From positions 496,001-560,000 of the forward strand of contig JACEVL010000777.1 in assembly GCA_020284085.1 (NCBI GenBank): 64,000 bases of DNA. Reading direction: 5' to 3'. Made by a program: the position numbers and the translations under genes. The notes under the pieces are model-generated. The model had not been told where the DNA came from and searched no databases. It saw nothing but the letters and a program-made list of their open reading frames with translations. This document shows positions 25,871 through 36,554 of the stretch, piece after piece (the first letter of the stretch is position 1; every line of letters begins with the position of its first letter). Source of the stretch: Aporrectodea caliginosa (taxonomy: Eukaryota > Annelida > Clitellata > Crassiclitellata > Lumbricidae).

Positions 25871-26365
25871 AAAATTGCGGTAAACCCATAGTTTAGGTTG
25901 CTAAATTATCGTCAAATTAAAATGGAAGCTGGATTGATGAAAAAAATGGTTTCCCTAAATGAAAGTGGGATTGATGAAACCATTTGTATATTTAAATAGA
26001 AGTTGGATTGGTGGCAATAATTTTAACCGTAAATAGAAGCAGGACTGATGAAACTAAGTTTTTGATGCAATAGAAGCTGGATTGGAGAAAATAATTGTTT
26101 CCGTAAGTAGAAGCTGGACCCATGAGAATAGTTCTTTGCCTAAATAAAAGTTCCATTGATGAAAAATATTTTGTCGTTAAATAGAAGTTGGGTCATTTTT
26201 TTAAATGGAAGCTGGATTGATTAAAAAAAATTCTTTGTGAAATGGAAGCGGGATTGATGATAGTTATCATGGACATAGGTAGACTGCTTACTTACCAACG
26301 TGAAGTACGGCATTGAACACATTCAAATAATATAGCAACCTAAACTACGGGATAACCAAAATTGC
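25871..26365. mobile_element. Inverted-repeat element with 37-bp minisatellite core (copy 1)
   Basis: The left arm contains CATAGTTTAGGTTGCTAAAT and the right arm, reverse-complemented, contains CGTAGTTTAGGTTGCTATAT. The core (about 25918-26265) is a degenerate tandem repeat whose unit contains GAAGCTGGATTGATGAAA. Transposition genes are absent. It sits just upstream of the NFRKB start codon, within the presumed 5' UTR intron or promoter side. Confidence 0.7.
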
Positions 26366-26599
26366 CAACTGTAAATTGACAGTTTCATGCATTTTCATTT
26401 TTTAGTGTGTATACGTCAGGCGCTACATAAATTGCCCTAATGAAAAACTCGTCGCTGAGGTTCTTTGGATATTTATCCATGCTTCTTTTTTTAAATAAGC
26501 GAAGCGATCATACAAAAAACAGTGTAAACTATAGTCTAAAATACCTTTAAAATTTTAACAAAATGATAATACTTAGCAAACAACTAAAATTATCTCGTT

Positions 26600-26645
26600 T
26601 ACACCGGAAATACCACGATCCCGTTCTAAATTCAGTCGCCATAGT
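26600..26645 (-). promoter_or_regulatory. Possible NFRKB promoter elements
   Basis: CCGGAAAT at 26604-26611 resembles an ETS/GABP site, and the minus strand at 26638-26643 reads ATGGCG, a YY1-like core. Both are common at TATA-less housekeeping promoters. NFRKB must start upstream of 25132, so the position is suitable. This is motif spotting only; no first exon could be defined. Confidence 0.2.
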
Positions 26646-26689
26646 TAGTTAGTTAATGTTATAGCGCATTCATATTTTGTTTCTTAAAC

Positions 26690-26995
26690 GTAAACGACAA
26701 ATCGCGTTAAAAGTAGTTAGGGAATCGCGTACAGCCTTCAGAATAAGGAAGAAAAGGCTAAAGTGGCTGGGACATGTGATGAGAATGGGTAATGACAGAT
26801 TACCATCGATGGCTTTACACGGATATGTGGAGGGAACGTAGAGGAAGACAACAAAAGACATGGATGGATAATATAAGGATCTGGAGAGAATGAAGATGAA
26901 CGTTGCAGAAGCAAAGGAACAAATCAAGGATAGAATTCTGGAGACGACAAGTTGAGGACTCATCGTTGGCCTTGGCCTGACGGAGGAGAAGCAAA
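26690..26995 (+). mobile_element. LINE 3' end, C-terminus of reverse transcriptase ORF
   Basis: The plus strand reads IRKKRLKWLGHVMRMGNDRL then PSMALHGYVEGT, followed in shifted frames by NVAEAKEQIKDR. This is the very recognisable C-terminal tail of non-LTR retrotransposon polymerases (the kind often misannotated as craniofacial development protein 2). Frameshifts and stops show it is dead. The element is strongly 5'-truncated. Confidence 0.85.
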
Positions 26996-27182
26996 GTACA
27001 GCCTTCACATCCAGTGTCATAAAAGCCACGAATGTTGGCTGTGTTGCGATTGTGTTGAATACCCTATATTCGCGTATTGCAGATATTTGATTTGCATTTC
27101 ATGTATACTTTTTCTCTCTGATCCTCTGGAAACCGGACTCGGACCTCCCTCGGACTACTCTTTTGGACAACCCCTCTGATTA

Positions 27183-27263
27183 GACGCAGCGCTCGTGAAT
27201 AAGCTGGTGCCCTGCGCAATGGCTTTCGAGTGGCGCTTTAGAAGTTTGGAGATTACGATTACG
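27183..27263 (+). repeat. SINE-like 3' fragment, copy 2
   Basis: This is a close match to 1928-2002, with the same boxes GTGAATAAGCTGGTGCC and GCGCTTTAGAA and the same GATTACGATT tail, here repeated. It directly follows the LINE 3' end at 26995, within about 190 bases. Confidence 0.5.
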
Positions 27264-27687
27264 ATTCTTATTGATTGTTACAGTAGGCTACAATGAGTTT
27301 GCGGCAAATTGAACGCATAGGCTACTAGAACATGATTGGATGTATGTTGCACGTGATACAAATCAAATAACATGATTGGCTAATGACTGGTGACTTCACA
27401 CTATAGAACAATTAAACATCTGATGACGTCAAATCAGTTGCCACAGTAATGCGCAAAGGTTTCTTCTCAAATGATCAAATCTTTGGAAATTTTGGAGGCG
27501 CTCTTAGATTTGACAGTTACTAGTTTTGATTTTCATGTTTGTCTCCGATTATTTTTCGCTGAAAACTGACGATTCGAAGTTTACAAGTAAAAATTCGTAA
27601 AGGTAAACGATAAAGTAAATATTATAACTGTTTCTTATCGAAATATTCGGAAAAACCGAACCCATCGGTCAACGTGTAGGCCTAGTT

Positions 27688-27912
27688 TAGCGTCGTAAAT
27701 TTTTCGCCCTTGCTGCCTTGCATGGGTTTCAGCGTTGGTCGAATACAAGTTCAATTGACGACAATAATTTACCTTAAAATTGAAGCTGGCTTGATGAAAC
27801 GAATGAGTGCCTAAATAAAAGCTGGATTGATGAATATGATTCTTGCCATTTGAATAGAAGTTGGATTGATGAAAAATAATAATGCCACAATGGGCGAATA
27901 ATTTACGACGCC
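27688..27912. mobile_element. Inverted-repeat element with minisatellite core (copy 3)
   Basis: The left end GCGTCGTAAATTTTTCGCCC pairs with the right end, which reverse-complements to GCGTCGTAAATTATTCGCCC. Between them lie about three units of the GAAGCTGGATTGATGAAA repeat in the same orientation as at 25.9 kb. The terminal repeats differ from those of the 25.9 and 29.8 kb elements. Confidence 0.6.
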
Positions 27913-28668
27913 AAACTACAAGTTTACCAAGACTAGCCTAGTAGCCTAGGCCTATATCACAGACTGTGCCTATATCCTACATGCACGTCCGTAGATAAAA
28001 CTCGTTGAGAATTACAGTAGCCTAACGTTTAAGTGAATTTGCCCAGCTAGGCCTAATTAGAAGACAAATCGCTGTAGGCCCTATTTGATGAAGTGAATGT
28101 AGGCCCTACTTTAAAACTTGTGTTATGCGTGAATTTTCTATATGATTTTTAAAGATAGCCTATGGCTATGGGACGTATATTTCGCACTTGAGTGAGTTAA
28201 CAAAATGGGCGAATATAGATGGGTGTAAGGCTTAGACGCCAACTTGAATCAAATTTTAGCTGCATAAGCTTTCGTTTCATAGGCTAGGCTATTCCAGTTA
28301 TGGATTATAGGACTATAAGTAATGGATTGAAATTTGTCAGTTTTTACTTGTTAGAGCCTACATGTATATATATGACTTCATGCATACCTTCGGAATCTTT
28401 AGCAGTTAATTCTGTTCTCTGATTTTCATATATGTGCAGGGATGGAAATGGCTTGAAGATTGCCTGTTAAATATCATTTTAATGGCTAATCCTGATTCCT
28501 TTCTCAGTATATACTGTAGCAAAAATACGTAACATGAAGAAAACCAAAAGAATTTTAAGCCAACTTCAAGCAAAGCCCACAAGGTCCAAAAGTTCCAAAA
28601 CACAAGACCAACAACTTAACAAGTAGGTCTACTTTTAGGTATATCTGACCTCTGGTTCATACATTTCA

Positions 28669-28808
28669 ATCAGCCGTTTATTGAATCAACAACAGCACAA
28701 TTAATTAACAATCAGTCATTTAAAAATTTTTAATCTGCTGATGCCGTCAACAGGACAGCCCTAAAGGATAAAATAATCCGCTATTGCAGGGCTGCCCCTT
28801 TTCCATAT
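28669..28808 (-). repeat. Interspersed repeat, second copy
   Basis: This is the inverted counterpart of 13199-13352, carrying the same CAGGGCTGCCCC and GCCGTCAACAGGACAGCCC blocks. No target duplication is evident. Family unknown. Confidence 0.7.
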
Positions 28809-29783
28809 TACATTTACTGATGGCAAGACGATTTTTATGATCATATAGTTATAGAAAATTCAACTTAAATAACAATTTTAGGGCTAAATCATAGCCAAAC
28901 AACTAAATAACAAAACATTGCAGTACAAGATTTAAAACAAACAATTTGTGTAAATTTAGGTTTTGAAGTTTGTTTTTCGGCTGAAAAAAATATACAAACG
29001 AAGCCAACAATAAACCAATATCATCATCTATGAGGACATTGCATATTAAAGCAAATCCCAGAGGTAAAGAACACAACACCAATTGGTATTTTTAAATTAT
29101 AGTTATTATGTTTCATATATTTATGTCACTTTAATAGTAAAAACTTATTTTCAGGAGATGAAAAGTCAAAATAAAAATAAGAAATCCAGAGAGTCGTCTT
29201 CACTACAACGCACAGAACATCAGCAGATATTTCAAAATTTAGATTCCTGTATTTCATACCATTGTCATTTTAGTTGGTAAAACTGTTATCAGCAGGTGAT
29301 AAACCAAAACTGTAAACAGAGCCAATATTACAGCCAAGCAGAGTCAACCTCAGAAAAGCAAAGAAGTCCAGAATATCAGTCAGATGGTATTTTCAAGTAA
29401 ATAAATTTTCCATTTCAAATCTTTCACATTTTACGAGCGAAAGGTTGCTTAGTGCATACAGCAGTTAAACTTAACGAGCTTCGAAGATGTCATCATGAAA
29501 GCAAAGTCCTGAGGTCCTGAACAGAAGATCAGCAGGTAGTTTCAAAATCTGATTCCTCTGTTTCATATTATCATTGTCGTTTGAGGGCCAAACTTATTTT
29601 CTGCAGATAAATACAAAAGTATAAAAAGCCAAATGAAAAGTCACTTTTAAGGGAAAGTCACTACCAATACAAAGCCATTGATGGGGAGATGCACAGAGAT
29701 AAACCACACAGAAGAGTAGTCCTATGAATTATTTATAAATTAGATTTAAAAGATTCACGTGTTTCATACCTGGTGACATTTTT

Positions 29784-30327
29784 CGGCAAAACTGGGAACG
29801 GCGGTCCCAAATTATGAAATGAAAGAAATCAACAGAGGCCGCTTTCTTGTAGTTTCGCTAGAACGTGCTATTTATTCTCAGGAATCCAGCTTCTAATTAC
29901 TGAAAACATTATTTTCATCCAGCTTCTATTGAATGGAAACTTAGTTTCATCCATGCAACCAGCTTGGTATCCAGCTTCTATTTACGAGAAAAATTATTTC
30001 GATCAATCAGCTTCTATTCCAGCTTCTATTTCAACACAGGAATGTTTTCATCAATCCCACTTCCATTTAGGGAAACAGTTTTTTTCATCAATCCAGCTTC
30101 CATTTACGGAAACAGTTCTTTTCATCAATCCAGCTTCCATTTATGGAAACAGTTCTTTTCATCAATCCAGCTTCCATTTATGGACACAGTTCTTTTTATC
30201 AATCCAGCTTCCATTTTAAAGTGACAATATCAAATAACTTTGTAGACTTCTTTCATTTCATAATTTGGGACGTCTGTGACGAAAATATATATTTCATAAT
30301 TTGGGACCGCCGTTCCCAGTTTTGCCC
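29784..30327. mobile_element. Inverted-repeat element with 37-bp minisatellite core (copy 2)
   Basis: Terminal repeats of about 35 bp are nearly perfect. The left starts CGGCAAAACTGGGAACGGCG and the right end is its inverse, ending CCCAGTTTTGCCC. The core, about 29885-30222, is a tandem 37-bp repeat containing ATCAATCCAGCTTCCATTTA, inverse to the core at 25.9 kb. ATTTTT directly flanks both sides (29778-29783 and 30328-30333), a probable 6-bp target duplication. It interrupts the exon-like repeat region. No coding capacity. Confidence 0.8.
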
Positions 30328-30947
30328 ATTTTTCAGCAGATGTAAGATATCAGTAAAGTGAACATCAAAGAAAAGCCAATGCCTAAGCACTGTAAGCAGC
30401 CATCATCAAAAGCCAGAGAAGACTTCCAGGTATTTTTTCAAATGAAGATTTCTGTGTTTCATATCTTATGTCACAGTATGGACGAGTTTTTTTTAACTAA
30501 CCAAATCATTTGTGTCAGGAGAAGCACTGTAAAGTCAGCACAAAAGCAAAGACTAGAAGAAGTACAGTGCAGAAAATCAACAGGTATTTTTCAAATTAAA
30601 ACTTGTTGGTTTCAACTGTTTCAGGTCTTTCTTGCAGTGTTGTCAAAAGTGTTTCTTTCAATATACAAAGTAAGTATCAATAAAGACAAAATTAAAACAG
30701 CAACTTTTGAAGCAATGTGAATATGAAACAATGCAAAGCCCAGTACTGGGTCAAGTACAGAATTTCGACAGGTATTTTGAAATTAGATTTCTGTGTTCTA
30801 TATCTTTATGACATTAGTGGGCCTAGTTTTCTCTGTTTCATATCATAGACATAGGCCTACTGGAAAAAGTTCTTTCAGCAAAAATAAAATATATCTGAAA
30901 AAGCTGACACAGAAATAAGCATCAAATGAAGTTTTCATTTGGGGGCC

Positions 30948-31147
30948 CGATAGCGCATTGGATAACATCTAGCGTAGAGAGCGAGAGGTACCGAGTTCGA
31001 GCCCGTAGGGCGGACGTGCTTTGTAGGCTGCTATTAGCGCTGTTGTATTGCAGGCTGTCCTGTTAGTAGTTAAGATTTAAATTGCATAACATGTAAATGT
31101 ACAGCGCAGTGCGTTTGTCAGGCGTTTAATAAAGAAAAGATTATTAT
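30948..31147 (+). mobile_element. tRNA-derived SINE
   Basis: The 5' part contains TAGCGCATTGG, a good fit to the tRNA A box, and GAGTTCGAGCC, a good B box, at tRNA-like spacing of about 35 bases. A body of about 120 bp follows, ending in an ATTATTATTATTT tail. That is the structure of a tRNA-headed SINE. The cloverleaf is not clean enough for a functional tRNA gene. Confidence 0.75.
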
Positions 31148-31469
31148 TATTTATCTTCAGAGCAAGACTATGAAACAGCTCAATTATGAAAGATAAACTG
31201 GTATTTAAGAAATTAACTTTTTATGTCATTTTAACACTATAGCAACGAGTGTACTAAAAGTGATTGAGAAACCAATATCCAACTTGTCGTTAAAGTGTTA
31301 AAGGCTAGAACTTTATTTAGCTCATCAAGTAAAAGAGAAAATATGATGTCATATTAAAACAAGGTAGGAATCAAAGTAAAAACAACCTGAGATAAAGAAC
31401 ACAAGTTTAACAGGTATTTTGGTACTACGTGCACTCATAATTATATGGAATTCATATAATGATGAAATG

Positions 31470-34400
31470 TTTTAGGAGATGAACACAAACACCAAGCATG
31501 CCAAATTCAGAACAAAGCCATCCTCAAAGCCCAAAGAAGATTGGCAGGTATTTTTCAAATTAAAATTATTCAGTCTTATATGAAGTCATTATAGTGATGA
31601 AACTTGTTCAAACAGATAACACAAAAATACCAACCATGCCAAACATCAAAGCCCAGAAAAGATTGGCAGGTATTTTTCAAATGATAATTTCTTTATCTTG
31701 TATTGAAGTCGTTTTAATATAGGACAGTTTTCAGCAGATAAAGACCAAAACCAAAAAGACCAAGAGAGGAACAAAGCCATCCTCAAAGCCCAGAGAAGAT
31801 TGGCAGGTATTTTTAAAATTAAGGTTTTTTCGTCTTGTATATTAAAGCTGTTTTAATGATGAAAGTCTTTTTTAGCCGATAACTACAAAGACCAAGAAAA
31901 CCAAATTCACAACAACAAAGCCATTATCAAGCAAAGCCCATGGAAAATTGTCCATTCAAAGATGGGAGGGGATTGTCAGGTATTCTTCAAATTACGGTTT
32001 TTATGTCTTACTGGTTTATATTGAAGCTGTTTTAATAGTGAAAGTTTTTCAGCAGATAAATACCAAAAAAACCAAGAAGATCAAATTCACCACAAAGCCA
32101 TTATCAAGCGAAGCCCAGGAAAAATTGGCACATCAAAGATAGAAGAGGATTGTCAGGCATTTTTCAAAATAAGTTTTTTCTGTCTTGCTCTAATATATTG
32201 AGCTGTTTTAATGATGGAAGTTTTTCAGCAGATATATAAAAAAACCAAGAAGACCAAATTCAAACAAAGCCATTATCAAACAAAACACATGGAACACTGG
32301 CAAATATAAGATTGGAGAGGATTCCCAGGTATTTTTCAAATTAAGTTTTTTTTGTCCTATATTGAAGTTGTTTTCAATGATGAAAGTTTTTCAGCAGATA
32401 AAATAAAAAAAAAAACAAGACCAAATTCACAATAAAGCCATCGTCATAGCTCAGAGAAGATTGACGAGTACTTTCTCAAAGTAATATTTTTCTGTCTTTG
32501 ATATTGAAGTTGTTTTAATGAAGACAGTTTTTTAGCAGATAAATACAAAAAAGCAAGAGGACCGAATTGACAACAAAGCCATCTTCAAGGTCCAGAGAAG
32601 ATTAACAGGTATTTCCAAAATAAGGTTTTTCTGTCTTATAATGAGGTTTTTATGATGACATTTTTTCAGCAGTTAAATACAGCAAACAAATATGAAGATC
32701 AAATTCACAACAAAGCCATCATCGAAGCCCAGAGAAGATTTACAGGTATTTTTCAAAGGAAGTTTTTTCTCTCTTATCTGTTGAAGTTGTTGTAATGATG
32801 AAAGTTTTTCACCAAAACACAAGGAGACCAAATTCACAATAAAGCCATTCAAGGCTCAGAGAGGATTGACAGGTACTTCTCCAAAGTAACGTTTTTCTGC
32901 TTTGATAATGAATTTGTTTTAATGATAACAGTTTTCAGCAGATAAATAAAAAAAACAAAAAGACCAAATTGACAACAAAGCCATCATCAAAGCCCAGAGA
33001 AGTAGTCTGACAGGTATTTTTCAAAGTAAGTTTTTCTGTCTGATATACTGAAGTTGTTTTAATGATGAAAGTTTTTCAGCAGTTAAATACCAAAAAACAA
33101 GAAGACCAAATTGACAACAAAGCCATCATCAAAGCCCAGAGAAGACTGGCAGGTATTTTTCAAAGTAAGTTTTTTCTGTCTTATATGTTGAAGTTGTTTT
33201 AATGATGACAGTTTTTCACGAGTTAAATACCAAAAAAAACAAGAAGATCAAATTCACAACAAAGCTATTATGAAAGCCCAGAGAAGATTGATGGGTACTT
33301 TTACAAAGTAAGGCTTTTTTCTTATAGTAAAGTTGTTTTAATTAGAAAAGTTTTTTTAGCGGTTATATACCAAAAAACATGAAGACCAAATTGACAACAA
33401 AGCCACCATTAAAGATCACAGAAGATTGACAGTTATTTTTCAAAGTAAGGTTTTTCTGTCATCTATTGAAGTTGTTTTTATGATGAGAGCTTTTCAATGT
33501 TTAAATACCAAAAAACTAGAAGACCAAATTCACAATATAGCTTTCTTCAAAGCCCAGAGAAGATTGACAGGTATTTTCAGAGTAAGTTTTTTCTGTCTTA
33601 TATATTGAAGTTGTTTTAATGATGACAGTTTTTCGGCAGTTATATACCAAAAAAAAACAAGAAGACCAAATTGACCACAGAACCATCATCAAAGCCCAGA
33701 GAAGATTGACAGGTATTTTTTAAAGTAAGTTTTTTCTGTCTTACAAACAAGTTATTTTAAAAATACAAAAAAACAAGAAGACCAAATTGACAACATAGCC
33801 ATCATTGAAGCCCGGGAGGTTACTTTTCCAAAGTAACGTTTTGCTGTCATATATTAAAGTTGTTTTTATTATGAAATGTTTTCAGCAGACCCAAAAAACC
33901 AAGAAGACCAAATTCACAACAAAACCCTCATCAAAGCCCAGAGAAGATTGGCAAGTATTTTTCAAAGTAAGCTTTTTCTGTCTTATAAAGAAGTTGTTTA
34001 AATGATGAAAGTTTTCAGCAGATAAATAAAAAGCCAAGAAGACCAAGTTAACCAGAAGGACATTATCAAACAAAACCCAAGGAAAATTGGCAAGTATTAT
34101 TCAAATTAAGATTTCTCTCGTATAGAAGTTCTTTTAATTATGAAGGTTTTTAAGCAGATAAAGACAAAGAACCAAGAAAACCAAATTGACAACAAAGCCA
34201 TCATCAAAGCCCAGAGAAGTAGTCTGACAGGTATTTTTCAAAGTAAGTTTTTCTGTCTGATATACTGAAGTTGTTTTAATGATGAAAGTTTTTCAGCAGT
34301 TAAATACCAAAAACAAGAAGACCAAATTGACAACAAAGCCATCATCAAAGCCCAGAGAAGACTAGCAGGTATTTTTCAAAGTAAGTTTTTTCTGTCTTAT

Positions 34401-35755
34401 ATGTTGAAGTTGTTTTAATGATGACAGTTTTTCACGAGTTAAATACCAAAAAAACAAGAAGATCAAATTCACAACAAAGCTATTATGAAAGCCCAGAGAA
34501 GACTAACAAGTATTTTTCAAAGTAAGTTTTTTCTGTCTTATATGTTGAAGTTGTTTTAATGATGACAGTTTTTCAACAGTTGAATAAAAAAAACAAGTAG
34601 ACAAAATTGATAACAAAGCCATCATCAAAGCCCAGAGAAGATTGACAGTTATTTTCAAAAGTAAGGTTTCTGTCTTATATATTGAAGTTGTTTTAATGAT
34701 GAAAGCTTTTTCAATGATTACATACCAGAAAAAACCAAGAAGACCAAATTGACAACAAAGCCATCATCAAAGCCCAGAGAAGATTGAAAAGTATTTTTCA
34801 AAGTAAGTTTTTTCTGTCTTATATGTTGAAGTTGTTTTAATGATGACAGTTTTCAACAGTTGAATAAAAAAAACAAGTAGACAAAATTGAGAACAAAGCC
34901 ATCATCAAAGCCCAGAGAAGATTGACAGTTATTTTTAAAAGTAAGGTTTCTGTCTTATATATTGAAGTTGTTTTAATGATGAAAGCTTTTTCAATGATTA
35001 CATACCAGAAAAAACCAAGAAGACCAAATTGACAACAAAGCCATCATCAAAGCCCAGAGAAGATTGAAAGGTATTTTTTAAAGTAAGTTTTTTCTGTCTT
35101 ATAAAGAAGTTGTTTTAATGATAACAGTTTTTCAACAGTTAAATACCAAAAAATTAGAAGACCAAATTCACAACAAAACCATCGTCAAAGCCTAGAGAAG
35201 ATTGACGGGTTCTTTTGCAAAGTTAGGTTTTTCTAATGATGACTGGTTTTCAACAATTAAATACCACAAAAAACAAGAAGTCCAAACAAAGCCATCATTG
35301 AAGCCCAGAGAAGATTGGCAGGTATTTTTCAAAGTAAGGTTTTTTCTGTCTTTTAAAGAAGTTGTTTTAATAATGAAGATTTTCAGCAGATAAATAAAAA
35401 AGCCAAGAAGACCAAGTTAACCAGAAGGACATTATCAAATAAAACCCAAGGAAAATTGTTTTCTGTCTTTTATATTGAAGTTGTTGTAATGAAAGTTTTT
35501 TCAGCAGATAGGCTAAATTCAATAAAACAAGAAGACCAAATTCAGAGCAAACAATTGTCAAAAGAAAGCCCAGGGAAAATTGGCAAGTATTATTCAATAA
35601 AGATTTCTGTCACGTATCAACGTCTTTTTAATGATGAAATGTTTTTAGCAGATAAAGGCATCAATCGTGAAGACCAAAATCACAATAAAGCCTTCCTCAA
35701 AGCCCAGAGCAGATTGGCAGGTATTATTCAAATCAAGATTTCTCTGTCTTATATC
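31470..35755 (+). repeat. Tandem array of about thirty exon-like Lys-rich units
   Basis: Units of roughly 130-165 bp repeat head to tail. A typical unit has a pyrimidine tract ending TTTTTCAGCAG, then about 54-75 bases rich in AAG/ACC/AAA codons, ending CCCAGAGAAGATTGGCAG, then GTATTTTTCAAAGTAAG and an AT-rich spacer containing GAAGTTGTTTTAATGATGA. Each unit therefore looks like a small exon with acceptor and donor. In several units (31477, 31609, 31737, 33887) the segment is open in phase 0 and reads, for example, FTTKPSSKPREDWQ. In others an A-run of different length moves the reading to NTKKQEDQIDNKAIIKAQRR. Some units contain stops. Blocks of two or more units are themselves duplicated. 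I recognise no family. It may be an exon-repeat gene, or a satellite grown from an exon and intron. Confidence 0.7.
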
Positions 35756-35759
35756 GAAG

Positions 35760-36190
35760 TTGTCACGAAAACCACGAACATTGATAGGCTACGTTCGTAT
35801 ATTATATAGGCTAACACGCTACATGAAGTGTCAATTAAAATTATGTCAGGGTATATTAAAATAGCTAGAGTGTACGACATAGGCCATATTATATCTGCTT
35901 TACATGGAATTTCATAAACGTATAGTGTTGGGATAAAATAGTCAGTGCGTGTATTTAAATAGAGAATAATAGGCCTACCTGTAGCCTGTAGGAAATTGAG
36001 ATATTTAGACTAAATAAGATTTTAAATAGTAGCTAGAGTTGTGGACTATTAATGCAAATACCAAATATGACTTTAAAAACTTACTATTATTGGTTTCATT
36101 TGGGCCTAGAGATAACTTTAGAAAGCTTGCAATTTTCTATTTTACAGTTAGTGGTTAACTGGTTAACTTTAAGTAGCCTAGGTCTAAGAT
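35760..36190. other. Non-coding spacer
   Basis: AT-rich sequence after the tandem array, with scattered TAGGCCTA-type palindromes and no gene or repeat that I can name. Confidence 0.4.
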
Positions 36191-36554
36191 CAACTGTTCG
36201 AAAGTTTCAGACTTTCAGTGCAGATAAGCGATTCATTTTCTTGGTGAGAATTAGTGCAGCATTTCTAAAAATAAACAGTCTCTCTAATGAAGCGCTTGAT
36301 GGAATGCTTTTGTTGAAGCGCAGAAATACTAACTTAATTTTGTCTTGTGGATGATTGTCCAGCATTTCTAGTTCATTAGACGTATTATTCAGAGAGTACA
36401 ATTGAGGATCCTCTGTCTGCATAGGCCTAGTTGATAAATCATCGAAGAAGTTATCACTGTTACAGACCGAATTGGCTGGCACTGCTTTCTCACTGAGCTG
36501 TAAGTTAGTGTAACTTTCATTACTCACGTTCTCCATTGAATTCTGTAGAAGCAT
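36190..36554 (-). pseudogene. hAT transposase C-terminal remnant
   Basis: The minus strand encodes FLRFNKSIPSSASLERLF near 36220-36330. This is the hAT family C-terminal dimerisation signature (compare the usual FxxYNTxxPSSAxxERLFS). About 110 codons are open with an acidic, Ser/Asn-rich upstream part, as in many hAT enzymes. The N-terminal catalytic parts are not recognisable. It abuts the start of the segmental duplication. Confidence 0.7.

Larger units (their letters stand above)
28970..31470 (+). repeat. Diverged units flanking the exon-like tandem array
   Basis: Loose versions of the array unit recur here, for example at 29150-29235, 29290-29390, 30340-30430 and 30520-30590. Each has a pyrimidine-rich CAG, a Lys/Gln-rich stretch, often AAAGCC(C/A) and AGAGAAG, and a GTATTTT-like end. 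Spacing is irregular because a 544-bp inverted-repeat element and a SINE are inserted. Several units have in-frame stops. Confidence 0.5.

Noticed and set aside
30948..31020. tRNA gene candidate with good A and B boxes.
   Set aside because: The stems do not pair as a full cloverleaf, and the sequence continues into a SINE body and an ATT tail.
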